In this document: positions 22,621-34,325 of the stretch, one piece after another
How the letters are laid out: every line of letters starts with the position of its first letter
Position numbering within the stretch: position 1 is the first letter of the stretch
Origin: Trichaptum fuscoviolaceum
Lineage: Eukaryota; Basidiomycota; Agaricomycetes; Hymenochaetales; Trichaptaceae
Assembly (NCBI GenBank): GCA_910574455.1
Contig: CAJSYZ010000002.1
Location: 4,861,671-4,925,670, forward strand
Reading direction: 5' to 3'
Length of the DNA stretch: 64,000 nt
Position numbers and translations under genes: made by a program
Notes under the pieces: model-generated
What the model saw: the letters and a program-made list of their open reading frames with translations, nothing else
Database searches by the model: none
Told to the model about the DNA's origin: nothing

Positions 22621-24041
22621 ATGAACTCCGCGAGCGAGGCGCAGGCGTGTCTGACGCAACAGGCAAACCCTGATATCAGTGGAATCGGTATCCGAGCTAG
22701 TTTTTATCTACAAAACTTCCTTCTGGGTATGTCATTCTTAATCACATATGATGTTAGTACTAAATGCATGGTTGTCCATAGTCTTGCTGGTAAACAGATC
22801 TTGGGAGGATGCGCCTTCGGCCCTGTGGACGTTCATTGCAACCAATTTAGGGTTGACGATATCTGCACTTGCACAGGCAAGAACAGGAGCGACTCCAGGA
22901 CTCTCATTGTATGAGGCTATACAGGTCTCTAATCTAGTATGGTGAGTAGATTATGACGGTGCATTCATTGATCTCATTTTGAATTCAATAGGCTCGCAAA
23001 CTTCGGTACATTCCTCTCCCTAGCGTCGTATTCTCGTCAAAAACGCTACGGGAACCAAAGAGGAAATGATGCGCACCGTCCTCAGCGCGACACGGTAGTA
23101 AAACTAGGCGCAGTTTTGCAGGCGTTCTTTTCCATGGTTCTCACAATGGTTATGTGGATCAAGGCCCCAGCGTTTGGGATCCTACCTGAGTGCAACAGTA
23201 ATCTGAAGTTCGTTTTCCTCTTCGCAGTAAATGTGGATGCAACTACATCTGGGCGGATCGTCAGCTTATGCTGTACGTCGATCATCACGTTATTCTACGT
23301 ATATACCACTTGCCGCGAAATCGTTCTATTCACTAGATGGCAGAAATCTGTGAATGATATCCCGTGTTCCCTGGTATCAGTCATCTGCAAAAGGTTAAAA
23401 GGATCTGATGCATCTGATAATGTGGCTCATACGGACCCTGGAAAGCAACAGACTGAGCAGATTGTGCTGTCTCCTACTTTTGCTTCGTCTCCCATCACAG
23501 AGGAACCTGTGACTTACGGAGCAAGAATGCAAGCGGGAGAACGTGACACAGAAGGCCATATCTACAATCCTCAGCTTGGAGTTGGTTCAACGCGTCCCCG
23601 GCCTTCTGTTTCTTACACCGTACGCTCGACAACCTTATCTTCGCACCTCTCAAGGGATGCAAGTGGCCGGCGTCAATGGGTCCATGCTTTAGATGGAACA
23701 CTGATTGGGACGATCGTCTTCCAGACGATTGTCTTTGCATACTTCATTTCCGTGAATGAATTATACATACTTCGAAATCCGACTGACTCAGGCAATGAAG
23801 TTTGGGGCTTCGGTCAGGTAAGTAATTCGTAATACAGTGGCTGTGGAAAGCATCATCTCAAATCCTCTGTCTCTAGATATTCCCGCTCATCGTTGTGATA
23901 CCGTCTGTGATCTCCGTGGTTGAGGCATTCCATAAGCATGGTCTTTCCCGACTAGACCGACGTGAGAGGTCACTGCGTTCGAAACCTCGTCAGAGGCATT
24001 ACAAATCTACAATTATAAAGACAACTAGCGCCGATGCTTGA
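22621..24041 (+). CDS. Basidiomycete multi-pass membrane protein, unknown function
   Basis: The product has a cysteine-containing N-terminus (MNSASEAQACLTQQANPDI) and the segment GIGIRASFYLQNFLL. A 45-nt intron (GTATGTC to GTTAG) joins this to VLNAWLSIVLLVNRSW. Further hydrophobic segments are LWTFIATNLGLTISAL, QAFFSMVLTMVMWI, IVSLCCTSIITLFYVY, GTIVFQTIVFAYFISV and IFPLIVVIPSVISVV. The long loop before the last two is Ser/Thr-rich and cytosolic-like. I recognise this layout (NPD..GIG.R.SFY) from hypothetical agaricomycete proteins, with no known role. The start is uncertain because a short upstream exon is plausible. The stop is TGA 24039-24041. Confidence 0.65.
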
Positions 24042-24614
24042 CGGAGCCGTACAATGGACTGGGACTCTGCGGTACACTCAATGTAGCCTGAACAGAACAC
24101 GACTCTACGAGCCAGCTGACCGCAGACGGGATAAGGGATAAAGGAGACCGCGCAATACAAAAGTTGTACAACCTCGTTGCGTTCGGACGGAGCTGTTTAT
24201 CTCCCTTACAATCACCGGCATAAAGTAAGGGGTCTAGCAACCTGCCATGCATTTATTCATTTTAAATTGCATGAAGAGAAAGTGGACGTCTAATCACCGC
24301 GATTCCAGTGGAAACTCCCGACTTATTTGGTCTAATTATACAGGGAAAGATATGGAACTAAACAAGAATACGACAAACTAAAGAGGGCTCCAGGCAAAGC
24401 ATGTGATGTTCAGTTGCGTCGTCGATATATCATGAAATTTGCTTGTTCGGACACATTAAGTCTGAGGCTCACCCATTCCTGAATTGGGCCGTTGGAATCA
24501 ACAGATCAACACCTTTGCTGGAAAATCAGGAGGCCAGCGTGCTCACCATTGTGTAGATCCATAGGATCAATCAGTCAAACAGATAAACGAAAGCCCGGCG
24601 GAGATGTCCATTCT
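24042..24614. other. Convergent intergenic spacer
   Basis: Region between the membrane-protein gene and the opposing P450 gene. No supported coding sequence; both 3' UTRs are expected here. Confidence 0.55.
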
Positions 24615-26743
24615 CTAAGGATTTGAATCCCTGATTAGCTTCAAAGCGGCTTCAGAGCGGGGCTGTATGTTGCATTTGAATGGCTTAGGGCGGCTACTCA
24701 AATGAAGACCATGGGGTGTTTGTTTATATCATAAGTATGACGAGAGTTATTTCTGTGCATGAATGTACGGACCTCAGATGGCCGGAGATGAACTCTGCAC
24801 TGGGCTCGATCACTTGCCCGTTCTCGTCGACGGCCTTAGAAATGTTGAATGTTGAGAGGACAGTTGCGATCGTGATCAACACAGTTGCCTCCGCTAAATA
24901 TCGTCCGGGACATATCCTGAAAGACTCAGAGCTTACAACGACACCCCATCACCGAATATATCCGGATGATCAAACGCACCTTCTTCCAAAGCCAAAGGCT
25001 TCACCAGGGTACTCATTAGTTCCTGGTTCGGACTTCTCGAGGTACCGTTCCGGTTTGAAAGTCATGGGATCTGGGTAGAGCGCCTCGTCATGAAGAATTC
25101 CCCTATCAAAGCCAAACGTGTTTAGGAAGCAGATCGAGCTGTGAACGGAAATGTCTTAACGCTTACCATACATTGGCAAAAAGGGTCGTGCCTTTCGGTA
25201 TCCTCATACCATTGTAGATATCTTCCTTCGTCGATGTGTGAGCAAGTCCAAGAGGGACTACAGGATTCCACCGAAGACACTCGTACACGAGTCCGTTCAC
25301 GTAGGGCATCTTATCGCGGTCCTCGTATGTCGGAAGCCTCGTTCCTCCTGTTACGTTGTCGACTTCCTCCTGTGCCCGTCGTTGTATATCGGGGTAAAGT
25401 GTCATTGCCAGAAAGAAAGACAGAATGACGGAAACGGTCTGAAACGCAAACATGAATGACTGCACTCTAAAGCATAAGAAGCAAGCCTACAGTCTCAGCC
25501 CCAGCTAGGAAACACAGTTCGGGATTCAAAAGGAGATTTCTCAATGAAATGACTAAAATTGGCTGAAAAAAATGCTACTCACCGGCATAGCTAATCGCAG
25601 AAACGTTCTTAACTATGGTCTCGTCGAAATATGTATCCTTGCCGTCCGCAAGTACCTCTAGCTCTGTCGTTGCAAGCGAGGGTCGGGCTTTGCCATCGGA
25701 CTGAGCGAAACAAGTCAACACAATATCAATATCAATGACAGGCGAATTACGAACCATAAGTCGTTGGGTCAACCGGAAGGGTTCATCGATCATAGCTCGA
25801 GAGAGCTTGGACCACTCAAAAGCTTTCTTCTTGAACTGGGCGCCAGGTAACCAGGAGGGCAAATGTTTTACTAAAGAGCCATGAGATTTCGCATTACTTG
25901 AAAGACCAGAGGTGACTTACGAGCAGGGATGTAGTCAACGAGATAGGTGCCAATGAGACCGGCGTGCCCCAGAGTTGCAAGAGCTTTGTCGGCGAGCGAT
26001 ACATAATAGTCGTCTTCAGGCGAAATCTGATATCCGTACGAAATGTTCATGACTATCGCTGCGGACTCTCTATCGGAAAAGAGTATGACGCTTGTTTTCG
26101 ATCTCCTCGGATATGTGGCTCACCTTCGAATATGGCGTACAAAGTCCGCGGGATTCTCAGCAAGGCTTTGCAGAAGAGAATGCGCCTCCTTTGTTTGGAC
26201 ATCCAGGTATGTCAATGACGCGGCAGGATTGAAATGGTTGTGGAACAATCGCCTGTGTTTCCTCCAGGTATCGCCGTAAGGCATCGAGGAAAAGATCCAG
26301 TCCCAGCCCATTCTTGAAGGAAAGAACATACTCAGGCTCATCCTCACATTCGACACAACTAACTCACAATTCATTGACCATTGTCCTGCTAGGACGTGAT
26401 GAATAGATTGAGCTCTGATTCTCGAAGAGATCCCTCGCGGCTTTACGCGTGTTGAGAATGACCAGAGGATTTCCGAAGACATGGATGTAGATGACATCGC
26501 CTGCAGGACATTAGATGAAGGTATAAGCATAAAGATGCAGGGCATACCGTATAATTCTCTCCATTTGCTATATACTCTCCAAGGATACTCTGTCGCAGTA
26601 GGGAGGCTGAGGCTCCCCAGCCAGCTTGTTTTCGGACCCGGGGGGAGGGGAACTGAAGATTCTTGCGGTCGCACAGCCCTGTAGATCGCATAGAGAAGCG
26701 AGAGAACCAGGAAGTCGAGGAGGAGAAATGTTGATGACAGCAT
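24615..26743 (-). CDS. Cytochrome P450 monooxygenase
   Basis: This is a microsomal class II P450. From ATG 26743 a membrane anchor (STFLLLDFLVLSLLYAIY) is followed by the proline hinge LPPGPKTSWLG; an alternative start at 26788 adds 15 residues. The C-helix WxxxR is WRKHRR. The I-helix reads AGAETTVSVILSFFLAM once a 50-nt intron is removed. The ExxR motif is ECLR. PERF-like and haem-binding segments are seen (FGFGRR, then ICPGRYLAEATVL with the ligand cysteine). The last intron joins SGHL to SRPKPFKCNIQPRSEAALKLI, and the TAG is at 24615-24617. Around a dozen short introns are needed. Sequence style resembles the large basidiomycete families often labelled O-methylsterigmatocystin-oxidoreductase-like; the substrate cannot be predicted. 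No biosynthetic partner genes are adjacent. Confidence 0.85.
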
Positions 26744-28171
26744 CTTTTTGCACTGGCACAGAGTATTAAGCGCCCTCTCGACGACCAAGTTGACAGCGTC
26801 TGATGGGGGGAATCAAGTGTCGAGCTGGCAAGAGACGGGAACTAAAATACACGGAGCATGAGACCGGCCAACCGAGTTCTCCGCTTCATTTCGAACATCT
26901 CGCCTGTATTGAATCCTGTGAGTGTATTGATGGCGAAACGTGCCTTCCCATATTTATCGGGTTCCCCGTGAGGTCGGAGAATTGGATTCAGGAAAGGCGA
27001 ACCATGTGAGGGGGCAGTAATTCCCTTGAGGAGCCATGTTTCACCACGAGTTGATAGTAAAAGATGACAGAGGTCTCTTTTTCTCTCACGTCCTGGGTGT
27101 AGAGAGCCAACTGGTCTCCATGCCATACTAGCCAGGCCACTACTGGTATCCGATTAAGCAGTCGTGGGAATTAGTGTAGATCGTCAGGGCCACTGAGGTT
27201 GGCACGAAGATACCGGATAAGGAGACAAATCTCTCTCTTTTACTTTACATACAACTTGCTGCCAGTAACACTTCTCGCAAGATCTAGCTGAACGGGCTCA
27301 TCTCCCCAAGATACAACGACGCTACCTCCGAACTTGTCAAAACCGAAAGCTCTAGCGTGGCGGTAGATTTAGCCGACTCGTACATAGTCATCAATGCGTT
27401 GAAGTTTCACCGCAACGCCGAGACACCCTCTTCAAGTTTTTCCACATCTGATATTCCCTCTCAAGCCAGTAGCCCATCATCATGCACTGAGCCTGGCCAT
27501 CTAGTTCTGTCTCGTCATAACGCCACAGAATGTGCTGCTACCTTCTCAAACGCTTAGATCGAGAAGATATCCAGGCCGCTACTTCTGCCAATCAAAGAAA
27601 ACAGGCCATAGATGATCTCCCCCTTCCCCCTCACGCAGAAATTAGCCTGGAGTTTTCGGATGTCACTCGAGTTTTACAGTAAATGAAATCAGAACGAGAA
27701 AAAAATGCTCATCACCGCCCTGTCCATTGGCGTCGATTAATTTCCAACAAGCGCCGCTCCCCCTGAACATACGGCATGGCCTGGTCCCCCAGCTTGAGCA
27801 AACGACACTTATTAGCTTCGTGCCGTCATGGAATAGCTCTCCTGCGCGGGAATACTCCTTGTCTGTGATTCTCTCTGCGTCCTGTCTGGTTTCAGGACGC
27901 TCTGCTAATCTCTGGTCGGCGAAGATGTTATAGCTGTATCATCTCCACAGTTTGTTTTCCGTGGTTTGCCGGGTGGTCAGGTCACTGTTCGATGCGCATA
28001 AAGCCGATGCCCCTATCATCGCCGCTCAACTTGTGTCGGAACATAACCAAGCCACCGAAAAAATCGGTTCACACTCTCTGATACAACCAGTTTGAAGGCC
28101 GCTCAAGTCAACATTCATGCCCTTTCTTTCAAGGTTTGAACGGGTATCAACTCAGCCGGCCCAATGCGGAC
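26744..28171. other. Gene-poor stretch with weak coding-like fragments
   Basis: Upstream of the P450 gene no complete gene was found. On the plus strand, 27357-27557 and about 27560-27680 give peptides such as ATSANQRKQAIDDLPLPPHA, and about 27975-28095 gives HKADAPIIAAQLVSEHNQ. They have stops between them and no consistent splice signals. They may be remnants of a decayed gene; I cannot name a family. Confidence 0.3.
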
Positions 28172-28699
28172 TTACAAGCCATTCAGTACATCAACGTACA
28201 GAACTGCATACGGCAAATTTGTCTTGAAGCACCGTATCACTTTAAACTCACTTTTGAAGCCATTCGTAGGGCAACTTGCCCGAGTGACGACCCATCGCGG
28301 AGCCCGTAAAACCAGCGGTGTACTCGTCTTCATCACCGTATTCCAATAACGAGAAATGGCACGTCTTTTCCTCCCGTCTTCGTCCTCCCTCAAGACGGAT
28401 TGAACACCATCCTTCAATGTATCAAATTTTGCGTCTGCCCTCTCGCCTGTACCATTGATAGGACCAACCACATGGAGCTCCCCGTTGTGATCTGTAATTT
28501 CCACTACCAGTCTATCGTCTAACTTGACTATGATATGATTCTTGTCCGAAAGAGGGATTGTGTCATCATGGTAATCGGACGTTGGTATCGTACCATCCTC
28601 CGTCTTTGGTACGATCAAGATGTTGTGGCCGGTCTCGATATTGTGACAATGGAGCGTATGGTTTGTAATGTTTGTCACTTGAATGATGCGAATGGGCAT
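28172..28699 (-). CDS. Small protein of unknown family, paralog 1
   Basis: This intron-free frame encodes about 175 aa. It is paralogous to the gene at 32104-32583. Shared segments are ETGH, PKT, a Tyr-His-Asp-Asp (YHDD) motif followed by a Pro, an IxVKLDD segment, NG-E/K-xHxVGP, and GTxERA. The N-terminal two-thirds looks like a compact beta-rich domain. The C-terminal third diverges and is basic here (RAPRWVVTRASCPTNGFKSE). I chose ATG 28699 rather than the upstream in-frame ATG at 28720 because alignment begins there and a TTTCAG acceptor lies just upstream, suggesting a 5' UTR intron as in the paralog. There is no signal peptide. The family is not recognised. Confidence 0.5.
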   Translation of the reverse strand: MPIRIIQVTNITNHTLHCHNIETGHNILIVPKTEDGTIPTSDYHDDTIPLSDKNHIIVKLDDRLVVEITDHNGELHVVGPINGTGERADAKFDTLKDGVQSVLREDEDGRKRRAISRYWNTVMKTSTPLVLRAPRWVVTRASCPTNGFKSEFKVIRCFKTNLPYAVLYVDVLNGL

Positions 28700-30859
28700 A
28701 ATGGAAATTCTGAAAGGCATAGACCGAGCTCAGTAGAAGATGAGGAACAAAAAATAATTGCACTACCTGATGTCATGGTAGAACCCGTTGAGGGATTATT
28801 TGTGAATCAATGAAGAGCTCCTCCTGGATGGCTACGGACCACAACGAAGGTTAGAAAAAGTGTCAAGGTGGAATTAGATGGCTAGATGACCTATCAGTCC
28901 TTCGCGCAGGAACTTGCGCAAGATGAAAGGCGTTGAAGAAGATTGGATTAGTGAGAAAAGTTGGGAGGCGATTGGAGGTAGGACTTGATTGATTCCTATT
29001 ACACTCAATCCTCAGTTTATACAGGCGTACCAATCATCCTCGTCAATGATTACACCTTCGACATGAGGCAAAATGCAGGATTCTTGTACATCGTATGACA
29101 GACAGCATTTTCTGGGCTGAGAATCAAGACAGGTAATTCTCTGACGGTAGCTTGCCATATTGCAGTGTCACTTCACAGAGCGAGTACGGGCCTTGAAAAC
29201 GCCAGGTTCGTATATCACATGGTGCATTGGGCTCGGATATATACAGTGTCGTACGCCGAGAAGCTGGGGGTTCTATATTCTAACTGACCGCCGCGAGAAG
29301 TTCGAACTATTGCTCGATTTTCATTCAAGTCCTACACAGTACGGTGTTATTATCTCTCCGATACACTGATAATCAGCGATATAGTCATGCGATGTTGTGG
29401 GTATTAACCCACCATTACACAATGGAGCATCGATAAGAAGGATGTAGGTTCTCAGGCTTCTGATGCTAGTAAAAGAAGCTTCCTCGGGTGCTGTAACTTA
29501 AGCTGGCGGGGAGCATGTTTGACGGGCATTATTTAATGCCGGGCAAGGACATTAATGAGCTTTACTTTTGTCCCGCATTTCCATCAGAACTGAAGTACAG
29601 ACTCCGTAAGTCTCCAAATCTAGTCCATTATATACGAATACTATCAATGACAGACGGTCCGAATGAACTACACATGCTCACCGTCATACACAGTGCAATG
29701 TACATCTTGACAAGGATTGAGGAACGTCACAGTGTGTCGGAATGCGTGAAAGGATCAATGTTAGACTTATGAGTCGGGACAGTACGTGGACTCAGCTATG
29801 CACATTATTCATCGCAACGCGAAGACTAGCCTTAATCGATCTTTGATCTAGTGCAAAACCACAACCATCGATGTGTCCGGGACCCGCACCTAGACAGGGT
29901 GAAGATGCAGGAAAGGCCTTGTATAAGATTTTGTATATGACATACAGCTGACTGCCTGGGATGTTGCTGTATGAGTATTCAAACAGCCAAGACTATAGAT
30001 TTTAGTTCATCATCATGGTAATCCATACAACGCGGACAAGCAAAGATAACGTATGGTGCCAGACTTGAGGAGTCCTGTGTTGCTCTTCGAGTTAGGAAAT
30101 GATCGCAGAAGTAATAACAGCCAGCGAGATAGTTCCTTACAGTACATGGACCAAAAGAAGTCAGCACCTAGATGATTCACTCACGACCACTTTCACGGAA
30201 ACTGGTAGCCAAATTTGTTCATGCCTGTGATCGATGCGTTAGTTGATTTCGTCAATTAGTAGAGCAGCATGAATGACGGAGAAACAGCATAGTAAATGCT
30301 GAGATGCTGGCTGGCGATCTTAAAGTGAGTAGTTGCTTAGTGCATAGAGATCACTTCATATCGCCAATTATGAACTCGCTGTTGTCATCAGGGCTGCTGT
30401 CACATTCTGATCGTGAGGAATGCCTCCAAGGAAAATAGAACATGGCTGCAGTCCAAAGTCAATAAACTGAGTTCACTCTATCATGACAAAGGCGAATGCT
30501 ATGATACGCACAGTGACCGTCGCCCGTAATCTTCCTCTGTGCTGAGTGTTTCAATTGATCCACATCCAAATAGAGCCTCCCACTGGGTACCATCACGCCG
30601 CGAAGCGCTGCTCTTCGCTGGTCACCATCACTGGCGTACTACGATACACCTCAATTCACCTTTCCACTTCCAATCCAGGCCTTGACTTCATTTAATACTC
30701 TTGAGCTTGTGAGGCACAATGAGACTGTGCTGTTCGTGCGACCTCGTTGAGAACAATACCCGGCGAAGTAGCCATGCTGAGTAGGTACACAGATGTATGC
30801 CAATAAATCGTATGACAGCTTGAGTGCGTAGCGCGTCTTCGGCTAAGAGAAGGATGCAA

Positions 30860-30989
30860 ACTTGAATCAGGTCTCCGGCCCCGGGCCGTGTTCGGAAGGT
30901 TTGGCCATTCCGGATGGCATCCGGGATCTGGAATCCCGGTTCCATCCGGCTCGACTCGGATAGGCCTTTGAGTCCGGCTTTAACTTGAA
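30860..30989. repeat. GC-rich hairpin flanked by direct repeats
   Basis: A direct repeat ACTTGAATCA occurs near 30860 and again near 30980. Between them is a GC-rich block with an imperfect inverted repeat at 30910-30949, CCGGATGG at the left and CCATCCGG at the right, with further CCGGGAT/ATCCCGG pairing inside. It stands out against AT-rich surroundings and may be a small non-autonomous element or a solo repeat; no target-site duplication was assigned. Confidence 0.35.
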
Positions 30990-31515
30990 TCAAGTTACTG
31001 CTGTTTTCATATTTATACGCAATCACACTTCTTCGCTACCAGTGAGGGTAACACTAACTGTGACGGCGCTAGACTAGATCCGAGAGCAAGCGCCCGCCTA
31101 ATAGGAAAGATTAGCAATTTCAGTTAATGAAAGAAATGCAACAGAAATTCATATTGGACAAATTCAGGCGCAAAAAAAACACAGCAGTGCTCAGAATGAC
31201 TTATTTCACCAGAAGGGTGCCTCTCGGAATCGAAAAAATAAGTGTTTTATGAATCCGAACATTTTGTGCTCGTGAGAATAGAGTTGGCTTTAGACAGTAC
31301 TAGGACTTCCCTGTGCCGAACATCGGCATTAGTCCTCATCATGATGCTGTCACCCGGAGCCTCGACGCGTAATCATTGCGATTCCGAGTCCGTATAAACT
31401 AGATAACGGGCCGAGCTTCGCCGGCAGATCCCTTACTCCACCATGATGAGAAAGTGTGAAAGAAAGAGAATTGATAAAAATTGAAACAAGCTTAAGAGTA
31501 GTGAAAGGTGTTTTA

Positions 31516-31664
31516 GGGCCTGCTCGGACCCAGCGATAGTGCGGCGACAGATAGCCTTTTAAGGAGATTGGCGGGCCGTAGTCAAGGCCAAGACCGGTCT
31601 ACTAATTGAAAAATACCTTGATCCCTCCTGCCAGCTCCCGCTACCGCCGGATCCGAGCAGGCCC
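31516..31664. mobile_element. Tourist/Harbinger-like MITE, 149 bp
   Basis: Terminal inverted repeats begin GGGCCTGCTCGGA at both ends. Over the first 24 bp the two ends differ at three positions, all transitions. The element is flanked by a TTA trinucleotide on each side (31513-31515 and 31665-31667). TTA/TAA duplications with GGGCCTG-type termini are the hallmark of PIF/Harbinger (Tourist) elements. The interior encodes nothing, so it is non-autonomous. No transposase was found in the window, and no second copy was recognised. Confidence 0.75.
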
Positions 31665-32103
31665 TTACAGCCCAAGCAAGAGAGCGCCTACTGCTGGTAA
31701 GGATTGGATGAGGTGAAGGCACAACGTAGTATTTGTTGCTGACTAATATTCCCACGAAGGACAGTGGCAGGTATCCCACGGCAATTTAGGGGATACAGTG
31801 CCCTTTACTCCCAGTGGGAGTAAGGGATATGAAAACAGCAGTGATACTTTGAACCCGGATTTATTGGACACGGCAACTGGCACATAATCATGATATAATC
31901 ATCGATGCGGGATTAGTACATGCTAATACAGCAGATCGATACAGAAGGAGCAAGGACTCAATAAGCAACGATGGGTTAAAGAATGAGTCTGAAAGGTCTT
32001 GGGTAGGCTTGTTACATCGGTGGTAATGACAACAGAATATTTCAAACAGACCTTTAAAGCAAGTCCAGCAAACGATACTAGTATATCCCCGATGGGTGAC
32101 GGC

Positions 32104-32583
32104 TCAGAGGAATATAGCCATCAAGACCATGGCAATGACTGGAGCTGCTTGCTGTATCAACTGGGATGCAACATGACCGGCGGTAACCTTGAATTTGTCC
32201 TCGTATTCCAGGAATGTGAATCCACAGCTTTTTACCGGCCCGTCATGCACTTCGTCCAGCTTTAAGATATACTGGCCACTGCGCGATAGTGAACCATATT
32301 CGGAAGCTGCCCTCTCGCTTGTACCTTCGACAGGGCCAACCATATGAAACTTCCCGTTGTTGTCTGAGAGGTCTACAACGGGTCCATCATCCAGCTTGAC
32401 TTCAATATGACTGGACTTCCAGTAAGGGACTGCGTCGTCGTGGTAGTTGGAGCTCGGAATCCAATCATTGTTTTCATACTGATCCGTCTTTGGTTCGATA
32501 TCAACCTTGTGGCCGGTCTCGAGGTTGCGATAATGGACCGTGCGGCTCGTGTTGTTCACGACTTGTACGATGTACACTGTCAT
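32104..32583 (-). CDS. Small protein of unknown family, paralog 2
   Basis: A 159-aa uninterrupted frame starting MTVYIVQVVNNTSRTVHY. It shares with the gene at 28172-28699 the ETGH, PKT, YHDD, VKLDD, NGKFHMVGP and GTSERA segments in the same order and spacing. The C-terminus differs and ends in a hydrophobic helix (IQQAAPVIAMVLMAIFL), so this copy could be tail-anchored in a membrane (inference), unlike paralog 1. A CTTTCTCAG acceptor lies about 10 bases upstream of the ATG, matching the 5' UTR intron pattern of paralog 1. The family was not recognised; no catalytic motif is obvious. Confidence 0.55.
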   Translation of the reverse strand: MTVYIVQVVNNTSRTVHYRNLETGHKVDIEPKTDQYENNDWIPSSNYHDDAVPYWKSSHIEVKLDDGPVVDLSDNNGKFHMVGPVEGTSERAASEYGSLSRSGQYILKLDEVHDGPVKSCGFTFLEYEDKFKVTAGHVASQLIQQAAPVIAMVLMAIFL

Positions 32584-33850
32584 TGTGGTGATCCTGAGAA
32601 AGAGTAGAGCGAGGTTAGCAGCATGAGGACGAGCACCAAGATATCGTATTACCTGATGCTAGTTCGTTGCTGTGCGTTGAAACAAGGGATTCCGGTACGA
32701 ACTGGATGTCAAACGGAACTTTCAGCCTTTCACTCGAGAGTTTGCACGATTAGAAGCAACGGGGAGGATTGTTACAGTGCTGAGAGGAATAGCGCAGAGA
32801 TCGAGGCTTAAGTAGAGAAGTAACCAGATCGATTGAGCTGAGAGGCGAAGGAGCGGAGGAGGAGTTGACAGTCCCGCTACACTGGTTATGCAGAAAGACC
32901 AATTACCCCCACCGGTGATTGTTTGCCCCGCCTGATAAAATGGAGCGTAGGGTTTTCCCCCGTACATCAACATTGCAAGCAAGGCAGCGGTTTCTGGCTT
33001 CCGACCTCGGAAAGAGCCCTTTGCTGTACTGCTAGTATTTCAAAGACATTCCAATACACGAGAGCAGCCTTGAGGACGCCACGCGTTCTTACGTATCAAA
33101 GAGTGAGTTTGCGGCTCGATTATCCACGAGACGCAGTAAAGCTACTAGAGTTGGTTATAGGTGCATATATTCTCGCTGGACCCGAACAAAGATCGTTTAG
33201 TTGTTCAATTGAACCCCAAGTGGCAGCGGCCACGGATGTTTCAGATGCTCAGCGAAACAGCCACGGAGTCTTGTAGTGCAAGCTCACCATCGTGCTATGT
33301 GGCGCTCGTGAACATAGAGAAAACATGCAATCGATAAGTCGTCCATATGAAGGATATTGACGTTCGCTGTCCTCGCATTCAGTCGCGATAGATAGCGGGA
33401 GCTATAGTCATCAAAGAAACCATGCTTATTGGTATAAGTATGCGCATGTGCTTCCGCTTAAGCCAGTGTGCGAGTTCGGTCGTAACAATCTGCGTAGAAC
33501 TGTGCGTATGATGACGGTAAGATACGTATACCGATGAATACTGGCAAGAAAATGAGATGTGCTTGCCATGATTTGCACCAAGCAAGTGATATTGGTAGTT
33601 CGTGGAGGATATGCCGCACTGAGTTTCTAGGAATAAGCGAGTTACCAGAATAATGAAAAGTGTGTGTGTTTACTATGGCCATTGGCGCCGAACGAAAGTA
33701 AGAGCACGGTTATTTGAATGTATTAGGACTAAAGGAGGGTCAAGGCATGTGTAAATGCTATAGCTTGCAACAGTGCTCTTGCCATCCTTCATCCTATCAC
33801 TAGACAGGTTGCAACTTTGGAGGCTCTCCGATGCTCTCCTTCGATAAGGA
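32584..33850. other. Intergenic, 1.3 kb
   Basis: No supported gene. The part near 32600-32900 is the expected promoter and 5' UTR intron of the small paralog on the minus strand. A short plus-strand frame at 32923-33276 has no recognisable features. Confidence 0.5.
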
Positions 33851-34325
33851 CTAGTTTTCCTCGTCCACAAGATCTTCGTCCTCTAGGATAATTACTTCCC
33901 CTTTGGCTTCAAAATATTGCGCTACTTCGAGTGGTAGTCCGTCTGGAGGATCAAAGTATCCCGGTGGCGCTTGCGGGGGCAGCTCTTCGTCCTCGCTCGA
34001 ATCTTCTTCAGCTCCCATGCTTCTGCGAAGACGCGAACCAGCGCGGTTCATGATCTTTGCCGTAGAATATCCTCCCTACGTCCATTATCTGCGCCATATC
34101 TGCTTTGAGGCCCGAAAGATCGCCCCGGACAGCGCTCTTGTGGAAGCAAATGATGTAGTCCTTGTAATCGGCCACGAATCGGATTTTGACTTTCGATTGG
34201 CTGTAAAGAAAGTTCCGAACTCTAAACTCTGTGCCAAAGACCTTCTCCTCGACAAGAAGCCCTTGCTCCCTTGCAAGTCTTCGAACGTGCTTCCATTTGA
34301 ACCTGTATCCAAAGTACCAGGTCAT
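33851..34325 (-). pseudogene. 162-aa family, copy A (frameshifted)
   Basis: The copy starts at ATG 34325 with MTWYFGYRFKWKHVRRLARE and follows the family through HEPRWF. After that the frame runs into a stop (SSQKHGS) at 34008. The family's acidic linker (EEDSSEDEELPP) and PPGYFDPPDGLP tail continue in a different frame down to 33851. A frameshift near 34025-34040 explains this; the only GT...AG interval there is about 10 nt, too short for an intron. The tail also lacks the SHOCT-like end of copies B and C. A truncated 105-aa product is possible. Confidence 0.65.

Larger units (their letters stand above)
28700..32103. other. Gene desert, 3.4 kb
   Basis: This AT-rich stretch separates the two small paralogs. 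A short frame at 29515-29772 (ELYFCPAFPSELKYRLRKS) is the longest plus-strand candidate and has no supporting features. The recognisable elements are the GC-rich hairpin at 30910-30949 and the MITE at 31516-31664, listed separately. No gene is supported. Confidence 0.5.

Noticed and set aside
25163..25465. Open frame beginning MQSFMFAFQTVS as a separate start within the P450 gene
   Set aside because: Its first residues come from a 50-nt intron; removing it gives the normal I-helix AGAETTVSVILSFFLAM.
34008..34051. A 10-nt intron (GTCTTCGCAG) repairing copy A
   Set aside because: The interval has GT and AG ends but is far below any functional intron length; a frameshift is the simpler reading.
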